A stretch of 64,000 nucleotides of DNA, taken from the NCBI RefSeq assembly GCF_029888045.1, contig NZ_JARXRN010000028.1:453678-517677 (forward strand), written 5' to 3'. A program made the translations under genes and the position numbers. The first letter of the stretch is position 1, and every line of letters starts with the position of its first letter. The DNA is from Luteimonas rhizosphaericola. GTDB taxonomy: Bacteria; Pseudomonadota; Gammaproteobacteria; Xanthomonadales; Xanthomonadaceae. The notes under the pieces were generated by a model. The model did not search any database. It was not told where the DNA came from and worked only from the letters and a program-made list of their open reading frames with translations. Of this stretch, positions 7,531-17,028 are shown piece after piece.

Positions 7531-8478
7531 ATGGCGCAGGACGACGGCATCACGCTCATCGACACCGGCTACCTGCGGCCGCGGCTGTGCGCGGCGTACC
7601 TCGTGCATGGCGAGGGCGGTCGCGCGGCGCTGGTCGACTGCGGCACCGCGCCCTGCGCGCCGCGGGTGCTGGAGGCCATCGATGCCGCGGGCGTCGCGCG
7701 CGACACGATCGACTGGGTGCTGGTCACCCACGTGCACCTGGACCACGCCGGCGGCGCCGGCCCGCTGATGCAGGCGCTGCCGGGCGCGCGGCTGGTGGTG
7801 CATCCGCGCGGCGCACCGCACATGATCGACCCCTCGCGCCTGATCGAAGGCGCGCGTCGCGTGTACGGCGAGGCGATGTTCGCGCGCGACCATGCCGGCA
7901 TGCTGCCGGTGGACGCAGCGCGGGTGGTGGCGGCCGCCGACGGCCACGTCGTGCCGCTGGCCGGGCGTCCGCTGCGCTGCACCGATACCCCGGGCCATGC
8001 GCTGCACCACTACAGCGTGTGGGACGCGGCCACGCGCAGCTGGATCGCCGGCGACGCGTTCGGCCTGAGCTATCGCGAACTGGACACGGCGCGCGGCGCG
8101 TTCGCCGTGCCCACCACCTCGCCGGTCCAGTTCGATCCGGAGCAGATGAAGGCGTCGATCCGCCGGATGGTGTCCGAAGGTCCGGCGGCGATCCGGGTGG
8201 CGCACTACGGCATCGTGACCGAATGCGCGCGCCTGGCCGACGACCTGGTCGCGCGCGTCGATGCGATGGTGGCGATCGCGCGCGGGGTGGAGGATGCCGA
8301 GGCGCGCCATGCCCGGATCGTCGACGGCCTGACCATGCTCTACGTCGAGGCTGCGGCCGAGCACGGCATCGACGAACCCGCGCAGGCGGTGGCCGCGGTG
8401 CTGGGCGGCGACATCGAGATCAACGCGCAGGGCCTGGGCGTGTGGCTGGACCGGATCGCGAAGACGCGCGGCGACTGA
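7531..8478 (+). CDS. MBL-fold metallo-hydrolase
   Basis: The 315-residue protein has the metallo-beta-lactamase-fold zinc motif THVHLDHAGG (HxHxDH at residues 67-72), later ligands in DTPGHALHH and WIAGDAFG, and a final His in VAHYG. It is therefore a hydrolase of the glyoxalase-II-like superfamily; the substrate cannot be told. A C-terminal helical region of about 70 residues follows the fold. I chose the ATG at 7531, which has GGAG seven bases upstream, over an ATG at 7513 lacking one. The gene is single and convergent with the VOC genes. Confidence 0.85.
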   Translation: MAQDDGITLIDTGYLRPRLCAAYLVHGEGGRAALVDCGTAPCAPRVLEAIDAAGVARDTIDWVLVTHVHLDHAGGAGPLMQALPGARLVVHPRGAPHMIDPSRLIEGARRVYGEAMFARDHAGMLPVDAARVVAAADGHVVPLAGRPLRCTDTPGHALHHYSVWDAATRSWIAGDAFGLSYRELDTARGAFAVPTTSPVQFDPEQMKASIRRMVSEGPAAIRVAHYGIVTECARLADDLVARVDAMVAIARGVEDAEARHARIVDGLTMLYVEAAAEHGIDEPAQAVAAVLGGDIEINAQGLGVWLDRIAKTRGD

Positions 8479-8640
8479 TGGTCGGACCGCGAGCGCACCG
8501 CGTGCCCGCGTCTGGCGGCATCCGCCACGCCACGCGGTCATGTCGTGTGGCGGGTTGCCTACGGACCGCTGCTCCGGATCCCGCCGATGCCGTCTGCCAC
8601 GCCACCGCCATCGCCGGACGCGCCGGAATGAAGACGGGCT

Positions 8641-9024
8641 TCAGTCCCAGCGGTTGAGGTGCGGTCCGAACGGCTTGCGCTGCTGGCGCACCACGCAGAA
8701 GCGGTGGCCGCTGGGCGCTTCCATCACCACCCAGGTGTGCACCTGCTCGAGCCTGCGCGCGCCCAGGGCGACGAGGCGCTCGACCTCGGCCTCGACGTCG
8801 TCGGTCTCGATGTCCAGGTGGATGCGCGAGGGATGGGACACCTTCTGCAGCAGCAGGATCGGCTCGTCGGCGGCGGTGTCGAGCTTGGCGTACTTGCCGT
8901 CGCCGTCCTCGTCCAGCGTCTCGACGCGCTTGCCCAGCGCGCGGCTCCAGAATTCGACGTGCGGGGCGAGGTCCCCGGTTTCGCAGTCGAGCACGAAGCT
9001 GCACAGGCGGCTGTGGTGGGGCAT
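8641..9024 (-). CDS. VOC-family (glyoxalase-like) protein A
   Basis: The 127-residue product has the betaalphabetabetabeta pattern of the vicinal-oxygen-chelate fold: an N-terminal CSFVLDCETGDL strand-helix, SRIHLDIETDDVEAEVERL in the middle and the terminal HTWVVMEAPSGHRFCVV strand, typical of single-domain glyoxalase/bleomycin-resistance relatives. It most resembles the VOC proteins often annotated as glyoxalase-like. Whether it is an enzyme or a binding protein is open. The ATG at 9024 follows the upstream VOC gene by 16 bases, so the two form one unit on the minus strand. Confidence 0.82.
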   Translation of the reverse strand: MPHHSRLCSFVLDCETGDLAPHVEFWSRALGKRVETLDEDGDGKYAKLDTAADEPILLLQKVSHPSRIHLDIETDDVEAEVERLVALGARRLEQVHTWVVMEAPSGHRFCVVRQQRKPFGPHLNRWD

Positions 9025-9040
9025 GGCGTCCTCCGGTCGG

Positions 9041-9424
9041 TCAGCAGGGCGGGGCGGCCGGCGCGCCGAACTGCAGCAGCGTGCCGTCAGGATCGTGGAT
9101 GCCGAATTCGCGCATGCCGTAGGCGAACGTCTCCGGCGGATAGGACACGCGCGCGTGGCCCTCGAGCGTCGCCCACAGCGCGTCGACGGCCGCCGCATCG
9201 GCAAGCCGCACGTACAGCGAAACCGTCGCTGCGCCGGCCGCCGGCTGCGTGTGCGTGGTCGCCAGCATCAGTTCGACGCCGTCGCGCGCCACGCTCGCCC
9301 AGCCGTCGGCGTCGCTGCGGCGGAGCAGCGAGAAGCCGAGCGGCCCGCAGTAGAACGCCAGCGCGCGGTCCAGGTCGGGCGTGCGCAGCATCGGGACCAC
9401 GGCGCGGAACGTCGGGCCGGGCAT
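9041..9424 (-). CDS. VOC-family (glyoxalase/bleomycin-resistance-like) protein B
   Basis: This 127-residue protein opens FRAVVPMLRTPDLDRALAFY, the standard first strand and helix of VOC proteins, and closes with FGIHDPDGTLLQFG, in which the final Gln takes the metal-ligand position normally held by Glu. That layout is typical of bleomycin-resistance-like binding proteins. Start at 9424 is the ATG immediately before the domain. The gene lies 4 bases after the E2 stop codon (9429) on the same strand and may be read through from the dehydrogenase operon. It is a paralogue-type neighbour of protein A. Confidence 0.8.
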   Translation of the reverse strand: MPGPTFRAVVPMLRTPDLDRALAFYCGPLGFSLLRRSDADGWASVARDGVELMLATTHTQPAAGAATVSLYVRLADAAAVDALWATLEGHARVSYPPETFAYGMREFGIHDPDGTLLQFGAPAAPPC

Positions 9425-9428
9425 GCGC

Positions 9429-10874
9429 CTACTCCGGCAGCGCCAGGTCGTCCAGCAGCGCCTTGAGGAAACGCGCGGCCTCGCCACCGGTGCAGGCGCG
9501 GTGGTCGAACGTGAGCGAGATCGGGATGACCCGGCGCGATTCGAAGCCGCCCACCACCGGCACCATCTGGTGGCGGCCGCGGCCGGCGGCGACGATCGCC
9601 ACGCTCGGCGGCACCACCACCGGGGTGGCGTAGCGGCCGGCGAACATGCCGAAGTTCGACAGCGAGATGGTGTGGCCGGTCAGTTCGGACGCGGGAATGC
9701 TGCGATCCTCGACCTGGGCGCGGAGCCGCTCGACGCCTTCGCGGATGCCGCGGGCGTCGAGTAGGTCGGCATTGCGCAGCGCGGGCACGAACAGGCCGTC
9801 GGCGGTGTCGACCGCGAGCCCGAGGTCGACGTGCGGGTGCAGGGTACGGGTGAGCGTGTCGCCGTCGAACCAGGCGTTGAGCGCGGGCACCGTGCGCGCG
9901 GCGACGCAGATCGCGCGCACCAGGCGCGCGGTCATGTCGTTGCCGGGTCGCCAGGACTGGATGTCGCCATCGTCCACCAGGGTGGTCGGCACCACCTTCG
10001 CGTGCGCGTCGGCCATCACCCGGGCCATGTTGCGGCGGACGCCGCGCAGGGGCTCGGGCTGGCCGCTCGCGGCGACGGTCGGCGGACGGGTGCGCATCGG
10101 CTTCCCCGTGGCCGACAGCGCGGTGCGCTCATCGGGACTGCGGCGCGAACCGCCGTCCGCGCGCGATTCGCCGCCCTCGCGTGCCGCGCCCGCGGCGCGC
10201 GTCTGCCCGGCCGCAGCGCCCGTGGACGCCGAGGCCGTCCCGTCCGCGGCCGCCTGCTTCACGTCGGCCATGGTCACCACGCCGTCGGCGCCGCTACCGC
10301 GCACGCGCGAGATGTCGACCTTCAGCTTGCGCGCCAGCGCGCGCACCGCGGGCATCGCGCGCACGCCGCCGGACGCCACGGCCGCCTCGGCGTGCACCTG
10401 GTCGGAGGCCTGCATCGCGCCGACGACGGTACCGCTGTCGGCGCGCTCGCCGTCGCCCGGCTCGGACTTCTGTTCCGGCGGCGACCCGCCGGTCTGTTCG
10501 ATCGCCCCGCCCTCGGTGGAGGCCACCACGCGGTCGTCCGGCGCCGGATCCTGGCTGCCCACGCCCTTGCGCGGCGGCGCGCCGTGGTGGTGGCCGGTGT
10601 CCTGGCCTTCCGCGCGCTGCGGCTGCGAGGCGTCGAGTTCGAACTCGGCCAGCATCGCACCGGTGGTGATCACGTCGCCGGCGGCGCCGGCCAGCTTCAG
10701 CACCTTGCCCGACACCGGCGACGGGACGTCGACCACCGCCTTGGCGGTCTCCATCGACACGAGGTTGTCGTCGAGGCGGATGGTGTCGCCCTCGCGCACG
10801 TACCACTCGACGATGGTGGCGTCGGGCAGGCCCTCGCCGAGGTCGGGAAGCAGGAAGGTCTTGGTGTTCGCCAT
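9429..10874 (-). CDS. 2-oxoacid dehydrogenase E2 (lipoamide acyltransferase)
   Basis: E2 moves the acyl group from the E1-bound thiamine adduct to CoA and forms the core of the complex. The 481-residue protein has one lipoyl domain (1-80; lipoyl-Lys45 in METAKA), a long charged linker, an E3/E1-binding domain (about 171-208, MPAVRALARKLKVDISRV) and a catalytic acyltransferase domain. The usual HxxxDG motif reads HRACTGG (His about 458), so the Asp is Thr. Together with the E1 genes it is either branched-chain 2-oxoacid or pyruvate dehydrogenase; a branched-chain role would suit iso-fatty-acid-rich Xanthomonadaceae. It lies 100 bases after E1-beta. No E3 gene is present. Confidence 0.88.
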   Translation of the reverse strand: MANTKTFLLPDLGEGLPDATIVEWYVREGDTIRLDDNLVSMETAKAVVDVPSPVSGKVLKLAGAAGDVITTGAMLAEFELDASQPQRAEGQDTGHHHGAPPRKGVGSQDPAPDDRVVASTEGGAIEQTGGSPPEQKSEPGDGERADSGTVVGAMQASDQVHAEAAVASGGVRAMPAVRALARKLKVDISRVRGSGADGVVTMADVKQAAADGTASASTGAAAGQTRAAGAAREGGESRADGGSRRSPDERTALSATGKPMRTRPPTVAASGQPEPLRGVRRNMARVMADAHAKVVPTTLVDDGDIQSWRPGNDMTARLVRAICVAARTVPALNAWFDGDTLTRTLHPHVDLGLAVDTADGLFVPALRNADLLDARGIREGVERLRAQVEDRSIPASELTGHTISLSNFGMFAGRYATPVVVPPSVAIVAAGRGRHQMVPVVGGFESRRVIPISLTFDHRACTGGEAARFLKALLDDLALPE

Positions 10875-10974
10875 GTGGTGATTCCGTCGGGCGGGCGATG
10901 CCGCCATGTCCATGTGGAGTGACGCGCCGTCCGCCGTCGTGTCGCGTCCGGTGTGCTCGGCCCCCGCGGAGGCG

Positions 10975-12006
10975 CTACGAATTCGCCACGGTGCGCTTCG
11001 CCGCCGCGACCACCTTGTCGACGCTGGGCATGTACTTCATCTCCAGCCGGAACAGCGGCATGTGGGTGTCGTAACCGGTGACGCGTTCGACCGGCGCCAC
11101 CAGGTCGTACATCGAGTGCTCGGCCAGGCGCGCGGCGATCTCGGCGCCGAAGCCGGCGGTGCGCGGCGCCTCGTGCACGATCACGCAGCGGCCGGTCTTG
11201 GCCACCGATTCGGCGATGGTGGCGAAATCCAGCGGCTTGAGCGTGGCCACGTCGATGACCTCGGCGCTGATGCCCTCTTCGGCGAGGCGCTCGGCCGCCT
11301 CCAAGGTCTCCTTCACCTGCGCGCCCCAGGTGACCAGGGTGACGTCGCTGCCGTCGCGCAGCACGTAGCACACGTCCAGCGGCAGCGCCTCGCCGTCGTC
11401 TGGCACCAGCTCCTTGTACTGCCGGTAGATGCGCTTGGGCTCGAAGTAGATCACCGGGTCCGGTTCGCGGATCGCCGCCAGCAGCAGGCCGTAGGCGCGC
11501 GCGGGCGAGGAGGGCAGCACCACGCGCAGGCCCGGCACGTTGGTGAACATCGCCTCGTTGGCTTCGCTGTGGTGCTCGGGGGCGCGGATGCCGCCGCCCC
11601 AGGGCACGCGCAGCACCATCGGGCAGGTCAGCCGCCCGCGCGTGCGGTACCGGAAGCGCGCGGCATGGCAGATGATGTGGTCGAGCATCGGGTAGATGAA
11701 GCCGTCGAACTGGGCCTCGGCCACCGGCTTCATGCCCATCGCGGCCATGCCGACGGTGAGCCCGGCGATGGTGGTTTCGTCGAGCGGCGTATCGAGCACG
11801 CGCATCGGCCCGAACTGCTGCTGCAGCCCGGCGGTGGCGCGGAACACGCCACCGTTGACGCCCACGTCCTCGCCCAGCACCACCACCGAGTCGTCATGGC
11901 GCATTTCCCAGGCCAGCGCCTGGGTGACGGCCTCGATCAGGGTGATGGCCTTGCCGGCCGGCGCGTCGGCGGGGTCGATCTTCGAGCGGTCCACGGCGGT
12001 CTTCAT
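10975..12006 (-). CDS. 2-oxoacid dehydrogenase E1 beta subunit
   Basis: This is the beta half of the heterotetrameric thiamine-diphosphate E1 enzyme, 343 residues, close to the family norm of 325-345. It has the TPP-activating Glu region LGEDVGVNGGVFRAT, the LDTPLDETTIAGLTVGMA segment, and RVPWGGGIRAPEHHSEANEA, all typical of BkdAB/PdhB. The C-terminal transketolase domain includes VTLVTWGAQVKETLEAAE. Its ATG overlaps the E1-alpha stop (ATGA), so the subunits are made in equal amounts. Substrate (branched-chain oxoacid versus pyruvate) is not settled by sequence. Confidence 0.9.
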   Translation of the reverse strand: MKTAVDRSKIDPADAPAGKAITLIEAVTQALAWEMRHDDSVVVLGEDVGVNGGVFRATAGLQQQFGPMRVLDTPLDETTIAGLTVGMAAMGMKPVAEAQFDGFIYPMLDHIICHAARFRYRTRGRLTCPMVLRVPWGGGIRAPEHHSEANEAMFTNVPGLRVVLPSSPARAYGLLLAAIREPDPVIYFEPKRIYRQYKELVPDDGEALPLDVCYVLRDGSDVTLVTWGAQVKETLEAAERLAEEGISAEVIDVATLKPLDFATIAESVAKTGRCVIVHEAPRTAGFGAEIAARLAEHSMYDLVAPVERVTGYDTHMPLFRLEMKYMPSVDKVVAAAKRTVANS

Positions 12007-13076
12007 GCGCGACCCTCCAGCGCCAGCAGCTGCGCGCGCTGTTCGAGGATGTCCGGCGGCAGGTCGGCGTAGAGATAGTCGAACATCACCTCGGGCGGCT
12101 GGGTCTTCGTGTCGAGGTAGGCGTCGATCTCGATGTCGACCAGGCGCGCGCATTCGGCCAGCCAGTCCTTCTCCCGGGCCTCGTCCCACAGCCCCTGCCC
12201 GCCGAGCCAGGTGCGCAGGCGCGTCACCGGGTCGCGCGTCCAGGCCTCCTTCACCTCGGCCTCGTCGCGGTAGCGGCGCGCGTCGTCGGCGGTGGTGTGG
12301 TCGTGCAGGCGGTAGGTCATGAACTCGATCACGCTGCCGCCTTCGCCGGCGCGCGCGCGCTCCATGGCGCGGCGCATGCCTTCGAGCACGGCGAACAGGT
12401 CGTTGCCGTCCACCTGCAGGCAGTGCAGGCCGCCGGCCAGGCCCTTCTGCGCCAGCGTCTGCGCGCCGGTCTGCGCGCTGCGCGGCACCGAGATCGCCCA
12501 GCCGTTGTTGATGATGCACTGGACGAAGGGCAGGGTGTACGCACCGGCCGCGTTGATCGCCGCGTAGGTGTCGGTCTTGGAACTGCCGCCGTCGCCGCAG
12601 CAGGTGACGGCCACGCGCGGTTCGCCGCGCAGCTTGAACGCCAGCGCGGCGCCGGCCGCGTGCAGGCACTGGGTGGCGATCGGCACCGCCCACGGGAAAT
12701 CGTGGCGCGCGTTCTGGAAATCGTTGCCGCGCTCGTCGCCGCCCCAGTACATCAGGATCTCGCGCAGGCGCACGCCGCGCAGGATCTGCGCGCCGTACTC
12801 GCGATAGCTGGGCGCCAGCACGTCCTCGGGGCGCATCGTCGCGCCGATGCCGATCTGGGTGGCCTCGTGGCCGAGGCACGGTGCGTAGGTGCCGAGCTTG
12901 CCGGTGCGCTGCAGGGCGACCGCCTTGCCGTCGAAGGCGCGCAGGAACAGCATCTGCTTGAACAGCGCCAGCACCTCGTCCGGCGGTGGCGCCGTGGCCG
13001 GCAGGTCCGCGACCATGCGGCCGTCGGCATCCAGGTACTGCAGGTATTCGATCTCGAAGCTCGCGGCAACGCGCAT
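12003..13076 (-). CDS. 2-oxoacid dehydrogenase E1 alpha subunit
   Basis: This alpha subunit binds thiamine diphosphate and decarboxylates the 2-oxoacid. The 357-residue protein carries the TPP motif running from GDGG (161-164) to IINN (188-191), and the loop YRLHDHTTADDARRYR (255-270) that matches the phosphorylation loop of BCKDH and Gram-positive PDH alpha subunits. An N-terminal extension of about 35 residues precedes the conserved LALFKQMLFLRAFD. The ATG at 13076 is the first credible start. It leads the minus-strand operon E1alpha-E1beta-E2, with a 15-base palindrome just upstream that may be an operator. Confidence 0.9.
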   Translation of the reverse strand: MRVAASFEIEYLQYLDADGRMVADLPATAPPPDEVLALFKQMLFLRAFDGKAVALQRTGKLGTYAPCLGHEATQIGIGATMRPEDVLAPSYREYGAQILRGVRLREILMYWGGDERGNDFQNARHDFPWAVPIATQCLHAAGAALAFKLRGEPRVAVTCCGDGGSSKTDTYAAINAAGAYTLPFVQCIINNGWAISVPRSAQTGAQTLAQKGLAGGLHCLQVDGNDLFAVLEGMRRAMERARAGEGGSVIEFMTYRLHDHTTADDARRYRDEAEVKEAWTRDPVTRLRTWLGGQGLWDEAREKDWLAECARLVDIEIDAYLDTKTQPPEVMFDYLYADLPPDILEQRAQLLALEGRA

Positions 13077-13093
13077 GCACGGCCATCCGGTCG

Positions 13094-13125
13094 TCGTCGG
13101 ACCGACGATGATAAGGTTTCTCCGG
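13094..13125 (-). promoter_or_regulatory. Candidate promoter/operator of the E1alpha-E1beta-E2 operon
   Basis: A perfect odd palindrome, TCGTCGG-A-CCGACGA (13094-13108), lies 18 bases before the E1-alpha ATG. Just upstream on the minus strand is TATCAT, a five-of-six match to the -10 consensus; the -35 is not evident. A regulator bound at the palindrome would sit at about +1 to +20 and could block transcription. Which regulator is unknown. Confidence 0.35.
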
Positions 13126-13276
13126 TAAGGATCTGTTGCGCAGCGCGTCATGCGCGCGGCCGCCGTGCGTGGCTGCGTGGGTGCGCGTGTCGGCGCCTGC
13201 GGCCGTGCGCCGCGTCCGGTGCGCGGCACGCCTCCCGCCGCCTGCTGCCGGCCCCGGCCCCGCGCCGGATGACGGA

Positions 13277-13302
13277 GAACCCGGGCCGGACGGCCCGGGT
13301 TC
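13277..13302 (-). terminator. Strong GC hairpin after the secreted nuclease gene
   Basis: GAACCCGGGCC and GGCCCGGGTTC form an 11-base perfect stem around GGAC, 31 bases past the nuclease stop on the minus strand. No T-run follows, so it may be a pause/processing hairpin or a Rho-assisted end instead of a classic terminator. Confidence 0.45.
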
Positions 13303-13333
13303 CGTGCGCGCGCGCCGGCTGCGTGCTGCCGGC

Positions 13334-16300
13334 CTAGGGCGTGACGTTCGCGCGCAGCGAGACGCGCGCGAAGGCACGCACGCCCGAGACCCGCACGAAC
13401 CAGGTCCCCGGGGCCGGCGTCGCGATCGCCACCGTCTCGTTGTTGCCCGGGCGCTGCGAGCGGCCGTCGAAGTCGTCGGGCGTCGGCAGGCGCTCGTGGG
13501 CCAGGTGCACGCTCACGTCGCCGCTGCCGCCGTAACTGAGCACGCGCAGGCCGCTGGCACCCACGGGCACCTCGATGCGGTAGAGCAGTTCGTCGCCGGC
13601 CGCGCCCGAGAGCCCGCCGACCGTGACGCCGTCCTGCAGCCACGGAATGCCGGCGAACGGATCCTCCACCAGGACCGCCGCACCCGCCTCGTTGTTGCCG
13701 GTGTCCGGATCCTCGGTCTGCGCGGTGGCGGCGGCGGCCAGTGCGATCTCGCGGCCTTCCGCATCCGCCGGCGCGGTCGCGGTCAGCGCGAACACCGCCT
13801 CGTCGCCGGCCGCCAGCGCCTGCGCGTTGCAGGCCATCGTGGTGGTGCCGTCCTCGACCAGCGGCGCCTCGCAGCTCCAGCCCGCCGGCACGGCCACGGC
13901 CACGTCGCCCAGTGCGGCGTCGAACACGAAGCCGGCGCCCGGGAAGTCGGCCCCGTCCGGCCCGCCATTGGCGACCACCGCCGCGAACTCCATCGCCGCG
14001 CCGGGCGCGACCGTCGGCGCCAGCGCCTCGAGCGTCACCGACACGTCGGCGAAGCGCACCGCCGCCATCCGCACCAGCAGCAGCGCGGGGTCGTGGTCGG
14101 ACAGCCGCGCCGGGCTGTCGGCCTCGTTGCGCGCGACCTCGGGCAGGTCGGCGTTGATGCGCGCATGGCTCAGCTCGAGCCCCGCGACCAGCGGCGAGTC
14201 GAACAGCGCATCGTTGACCAGCACGTGGTCGAGCGACTGCGCCTGGTAGTCGAACACGAACGAATAGCGCTCGTCCGCATCGGCCAGCAGGGTCAGGTTG
14301 TGCAGGTTCGGCTCCACGCGATCGACGCCGTCGCCGTCCACGGCGGTCTGCGCATCCGGCGCGGGCAGGCCGGTGACCGTGCCCATCGCGTCCACCAGCC
14401 CGTCGTTGAACTCGAACGCGTTGAAATCGCCCATCACCACCAGGTTGCGGGCCGGGTCGCCGGTCTGCAGGTCCTGCACCAGGTCGGCGAGGAAGTCCGC
14501 CTGCGCCTGGCGCTTGGCGCGCACGCGCTGGCCCTGGGTCAGCCAGCCGCTGCTGCCGGACTCGTCGCTGTCGACGTCGTTGAGCGAACGCTGGTGGACG
14601 ACGATCGCGGTGACCGGCCAGCTGCGGCCGTCATTGAAGTGGACCACGCCCTCGAGCGACAGCGGCGGGCGGTCGTTGAGCAGGCTGGTGCTGCCGTCCG
14701 GGTTGTCCAGGACCTCGGCGGCACCATGCTGGCGCACGTCGAGCACCTCGACCCGCGGCGTGCCGGCCGCCACCTCCGCGCTCCTCACCAGGAAGCCGAC
14801 GTCGATGCCGCCGACGTCGTTGCCCTCCAGCAGGTGCGCGGTGTAGCCCGGATCCGCGCCGCCGGCCGCGACCGCATCGGCATTGATGCGTTCGGCCAGG
14901 CGCTGCAGCACGGCCAGGTTCTCGACCTCGACCACGCCGACCACGTCGGGCGCGTGCAGGTAGCCGCGGATCGCCAGCGAGGCCTTGCCGAGGCGGCGTT
15001 CGAAGGCTTCGGTGGACAGCACCGGTTCGCCGATCGCCGGGTCGTTGACGTCGTCGAAGAAGCGCTCCAGGTTCCAGGTCGCGAGCGTGGCGTCGTCCGC
15101 GGTCGGCGCGCGCGCCGGCGCCGGCAGCCCGGTGGCGCTGCAGTCGACGTTGAGCGCCCCGTCCGGATACACGGTGTAGCGGCGGAAGGTGTAGTCCAGC
15201 GGGCCGACCAGGCTCGCATCGACGATCAGGCAGCCGGCGGCGACGTTGGCGGCCGGTGCGCCGATCGTGGTGCTGTTGACCGCGATCAGCTCCGGGTTGA
15301 AGTCCCAGCGCGGGATGTCGGTGGCGCCGGTGCCGAGCGGATCGGGGTTGGGCACCGGGATGCCGGGCTCGCGGAACGGGCGCGCCTGGCCGGTGACCAC
15401 CACCGCGAAGCGGCCGTTGCTGGTGGCGGTGGCCTGGGCTTCGTTGACGTTGCCGCCAGTGGGCGCGACCACCGTGGCGCTGGGCACCACGACGCGCATC
15501 GCCTCCAGCGGTTCGAGCTGGTCGAGGCCGTCGGCCGGATTCGGCAGATCGAGTGTCAGCGCCACCGGCGCCGGCAGCGCATGGCCGCCCGACAGCGCGG
15601 TCACGCTCGCGTTCACCAGTTCGGTCAGCGGCAGCTGGTGCGGATCGGCCGCGGGAACGTATTCGTCCACCGTGCCCTGCACCAGCACCCGGTTGCCGAC
15701 CGCGGCCGCGTCGGGCGGCGTGGTCGAGGTGAACACGAACACGCCTTCGGACGTCGCGGGATTGCCGTCGTCCTCGCCATCGGGCGTCTGCAGGAAGAAA
15801 CCGTTGTTCTTGCGCGCGGTGACGATGCCGGTGGTGGCCACCGCCATGCCGTTGTACGGCGATAGCTGCCCGGCGCCCTGGATCGCGGAGATCGCGACGG
15901 TTTCGACGTCGTCGTTGAGGATCGTGCCGGTCGCCTGCGCGTCGGCGAGTTCCGCGCCGACCGCGCCGGACAGGTCGACGAAGAAGATCTCGTCAGCCTC
16001 GGTCGCGGTATCGCCGACCACATCCACGCCAATCGTGACCGAGGTCGAGCCTTCGGCGATCGTCGCGGTGCCGCCGGCGGCGATGTAGTCGCCGTCGGCG
16101 ACCGTGGCGGTGCCGTCGGCGGTGGCCCAGGCGACGCTCACGCCACCCGCGCCGGCGGGTTGGTTGAGCTGCACGGTGAAGAAGAACGGCGTGGTGCCGC
16201 TGTCGCCTTCGGCCGCGGCGGTGTCGGCGATACTGGCGTAGACGATGCCGCCGCCGGCGCAGGGCGCGGGGATCGAGGCACGATTGCGCGGCGCGGGCGC

Positions 16301-16906
16301 GGCGCTGGAGAAGTCGGCGGCGTTGTCGTCGCTGTCGGTGCAGCCGCCGTCGGCGCGGAACGCGGCGCTGGCATTGTTGAGCGCCGGCGCGGCGCCGCCG
16401 CCTTCGAAGAAGTTGGCGCCGCCGAAGCCGACCAGGTCGACGATCAGCGCCAGCTGCGCCGGCGTGCACGGGGTGCTGCCGCCGTTGCATCCGAGCGAGG
16501 TGGTGGATTCGACCAGCGCCACCTTGCCCGCGCTGCCGGACATGTTGATGGTGCCGGTGGCGTCGGCCGCCGGCAGCGGCGCGCCGTTGCTGCCGCCCGC
16601 CAGCGCCACGAGGAAATACTGGCCGGGTTCGAGCGTGGCCGCGGGCAGCACCAGGATCTGGCTGCTGCCGGCGCCGAAGTTGCCGGTGCCGGTGGCGCTC
16701 GCGTACTGCACCGACAGGCCGTCGAGCGACGCCGCCTCGGTCCCGCGGTTGAACAGCTCGACGTAATCCTGCGTGTACGGCGCGCCGCTGTTGCCGCCGC
16801 CGCCGTAGACCTGGCTGACCACGACCTGCGCCTGCGCGGTCGCGGCGCAGAGGCCGGAGATAAGGACCAGGGCCGGCAACAGCCGGCGGACGAGGCGAAT
16901 GCCCAC
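13334..16906 (-). CDS. Secreted ExeM/NucH-type multidomain nuclease
   Basis: The 1190-residue product has a signal peptide (1-26, ending ATAQA), a lamin-tail domain (about 27-170, [14 protein letters not shown] and DYVELFNRG), a Calx-beta domain (about 215-330), an OB-like segment, an endonuclease/exonuclease/phosphatase domain (about 605-945, with [18 protein letters not shown] and LSDHDPALL), a DUF11-like domain, and a C-terminal pre-peptidase (PPC) domain. This architecture matches extracellular DNases of the ExeM/NucH family, which degrade extracellular DNA and affect biofilms. GTG at 16906 is chosen for its CAGGAG six bases upstream and because it opens the signal peptide. The PPC domain suggests export by type II secretion. 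Confidence 0.88.
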   Translation of the reverse strand: MGIRLVRRLLPALVLISGLCAATAQAQVVVSQVYGGGGNSGAPYTQDYVELFNRGTEAASLDGLSVQYASATGTGNFGAGSSQILVLPAATLEPGQYFLVALAGGSNGAPLPAADATGTINMSGSAGKVALVESTTSLGCNGGSTPCTPAQLALIVDLVGFGGANFFEGGGAAPALNNASAAFRADGGCTDSDDNAADFSSAAPAPRNRASIPAPCAGGGIVYASIADTAAAEGDSGTTPFFFTVQLNQPAGAGGVSVAWATADGTATVADGDYIAAGGTATIAEGSTSVTIGVDVVGDTATEADEIFFVDLSGAVGAELADAQATGTILNDDVETVAISAIQGAGQLSPYNGMAVATTGIVTARKNNGFFLQTPDGEDDGNPATSEGVFVFTSTTPPDAAAVGNRVLVQGTVDEYVPAADPHQLPLTELVNASVTALSGGHALPAPVALTLDLPNPADGLDQLEPLEAMRVVVPSATVVAPTGGNVNEAQATATSNGRFAVVVTGQARPFREPGIPVPNPDPLGTGATDIPRWDFNPELIAVNSTTIGAPAANVAAGCLIVDASLVGPLDYTFRRYTVYPDGALNVDCSATGLPAPARAPTADDATLATWNLERFFDDVNDPAIGEPVLSTEAFERRLGKASLAIRGYLHAPDVVGVVEVENLAVLQRLAERINADAVAAGGADPGYTAHLLEGNDVGGIDVGFLVRSAEVAAGTPRVEVLDVRQHGAAEVLDNPDGSTSLLNDRPPLSLEGVVHFNDGRSWPVTAIVVHQRSLNDVDSDESGSSGWLTQGQRVRAKRQAQADFLADLVQDLQTGDPARNLVVMGDFNAFEFNDGLVDAMGTVTGLPAPDAQTAVDGDGVDRVEPNLHNLTLLADADERYSFVFDYQAQSLDHVLVNDALFDSPLVAGLELSHARINADLPEVARNEADSPARLSDHDPALLLVRMAAVRFADVSVTLEALAPTVAPGAAMEFAAVVANGGPDGADFPGAGFVFDAALGDVAVAVPAGWSCEAPLVEDGTTTMACNAQALAAGDEAVFALTATAPADAEGREIALAAAATAQTEDPDTGNNEAGAAVLVEDPFAGIPWLQDGVTVGGLSGAAGDELLYRIEVPVGASGLRVLSYGGSGDVSVHLAHERLPTPDDFDGRSQRPGNNETVAIATPAPGTWFVRVSGVRAFARVSLRANVTP

Positions 16907-17028
16907 TGCACGCTCCTGTGTGTCAGTCCGCTCGGACTGGGTGGCCGGCCCCCCTGCCAGGGGCCGATTGTGCACCGGTCCGGTGTCGGTTGCATGACGC
17001 CGCGGCGCGATGCGTTTACCCTCGTGCG

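Noticed and set aside
13136-15865. 909-codon plus-strand frame opposite the secreted nuclease
   Set aside because: The minus-strand gene has clear domains and a ribosome site; the plus frame is Arg/His-rich.
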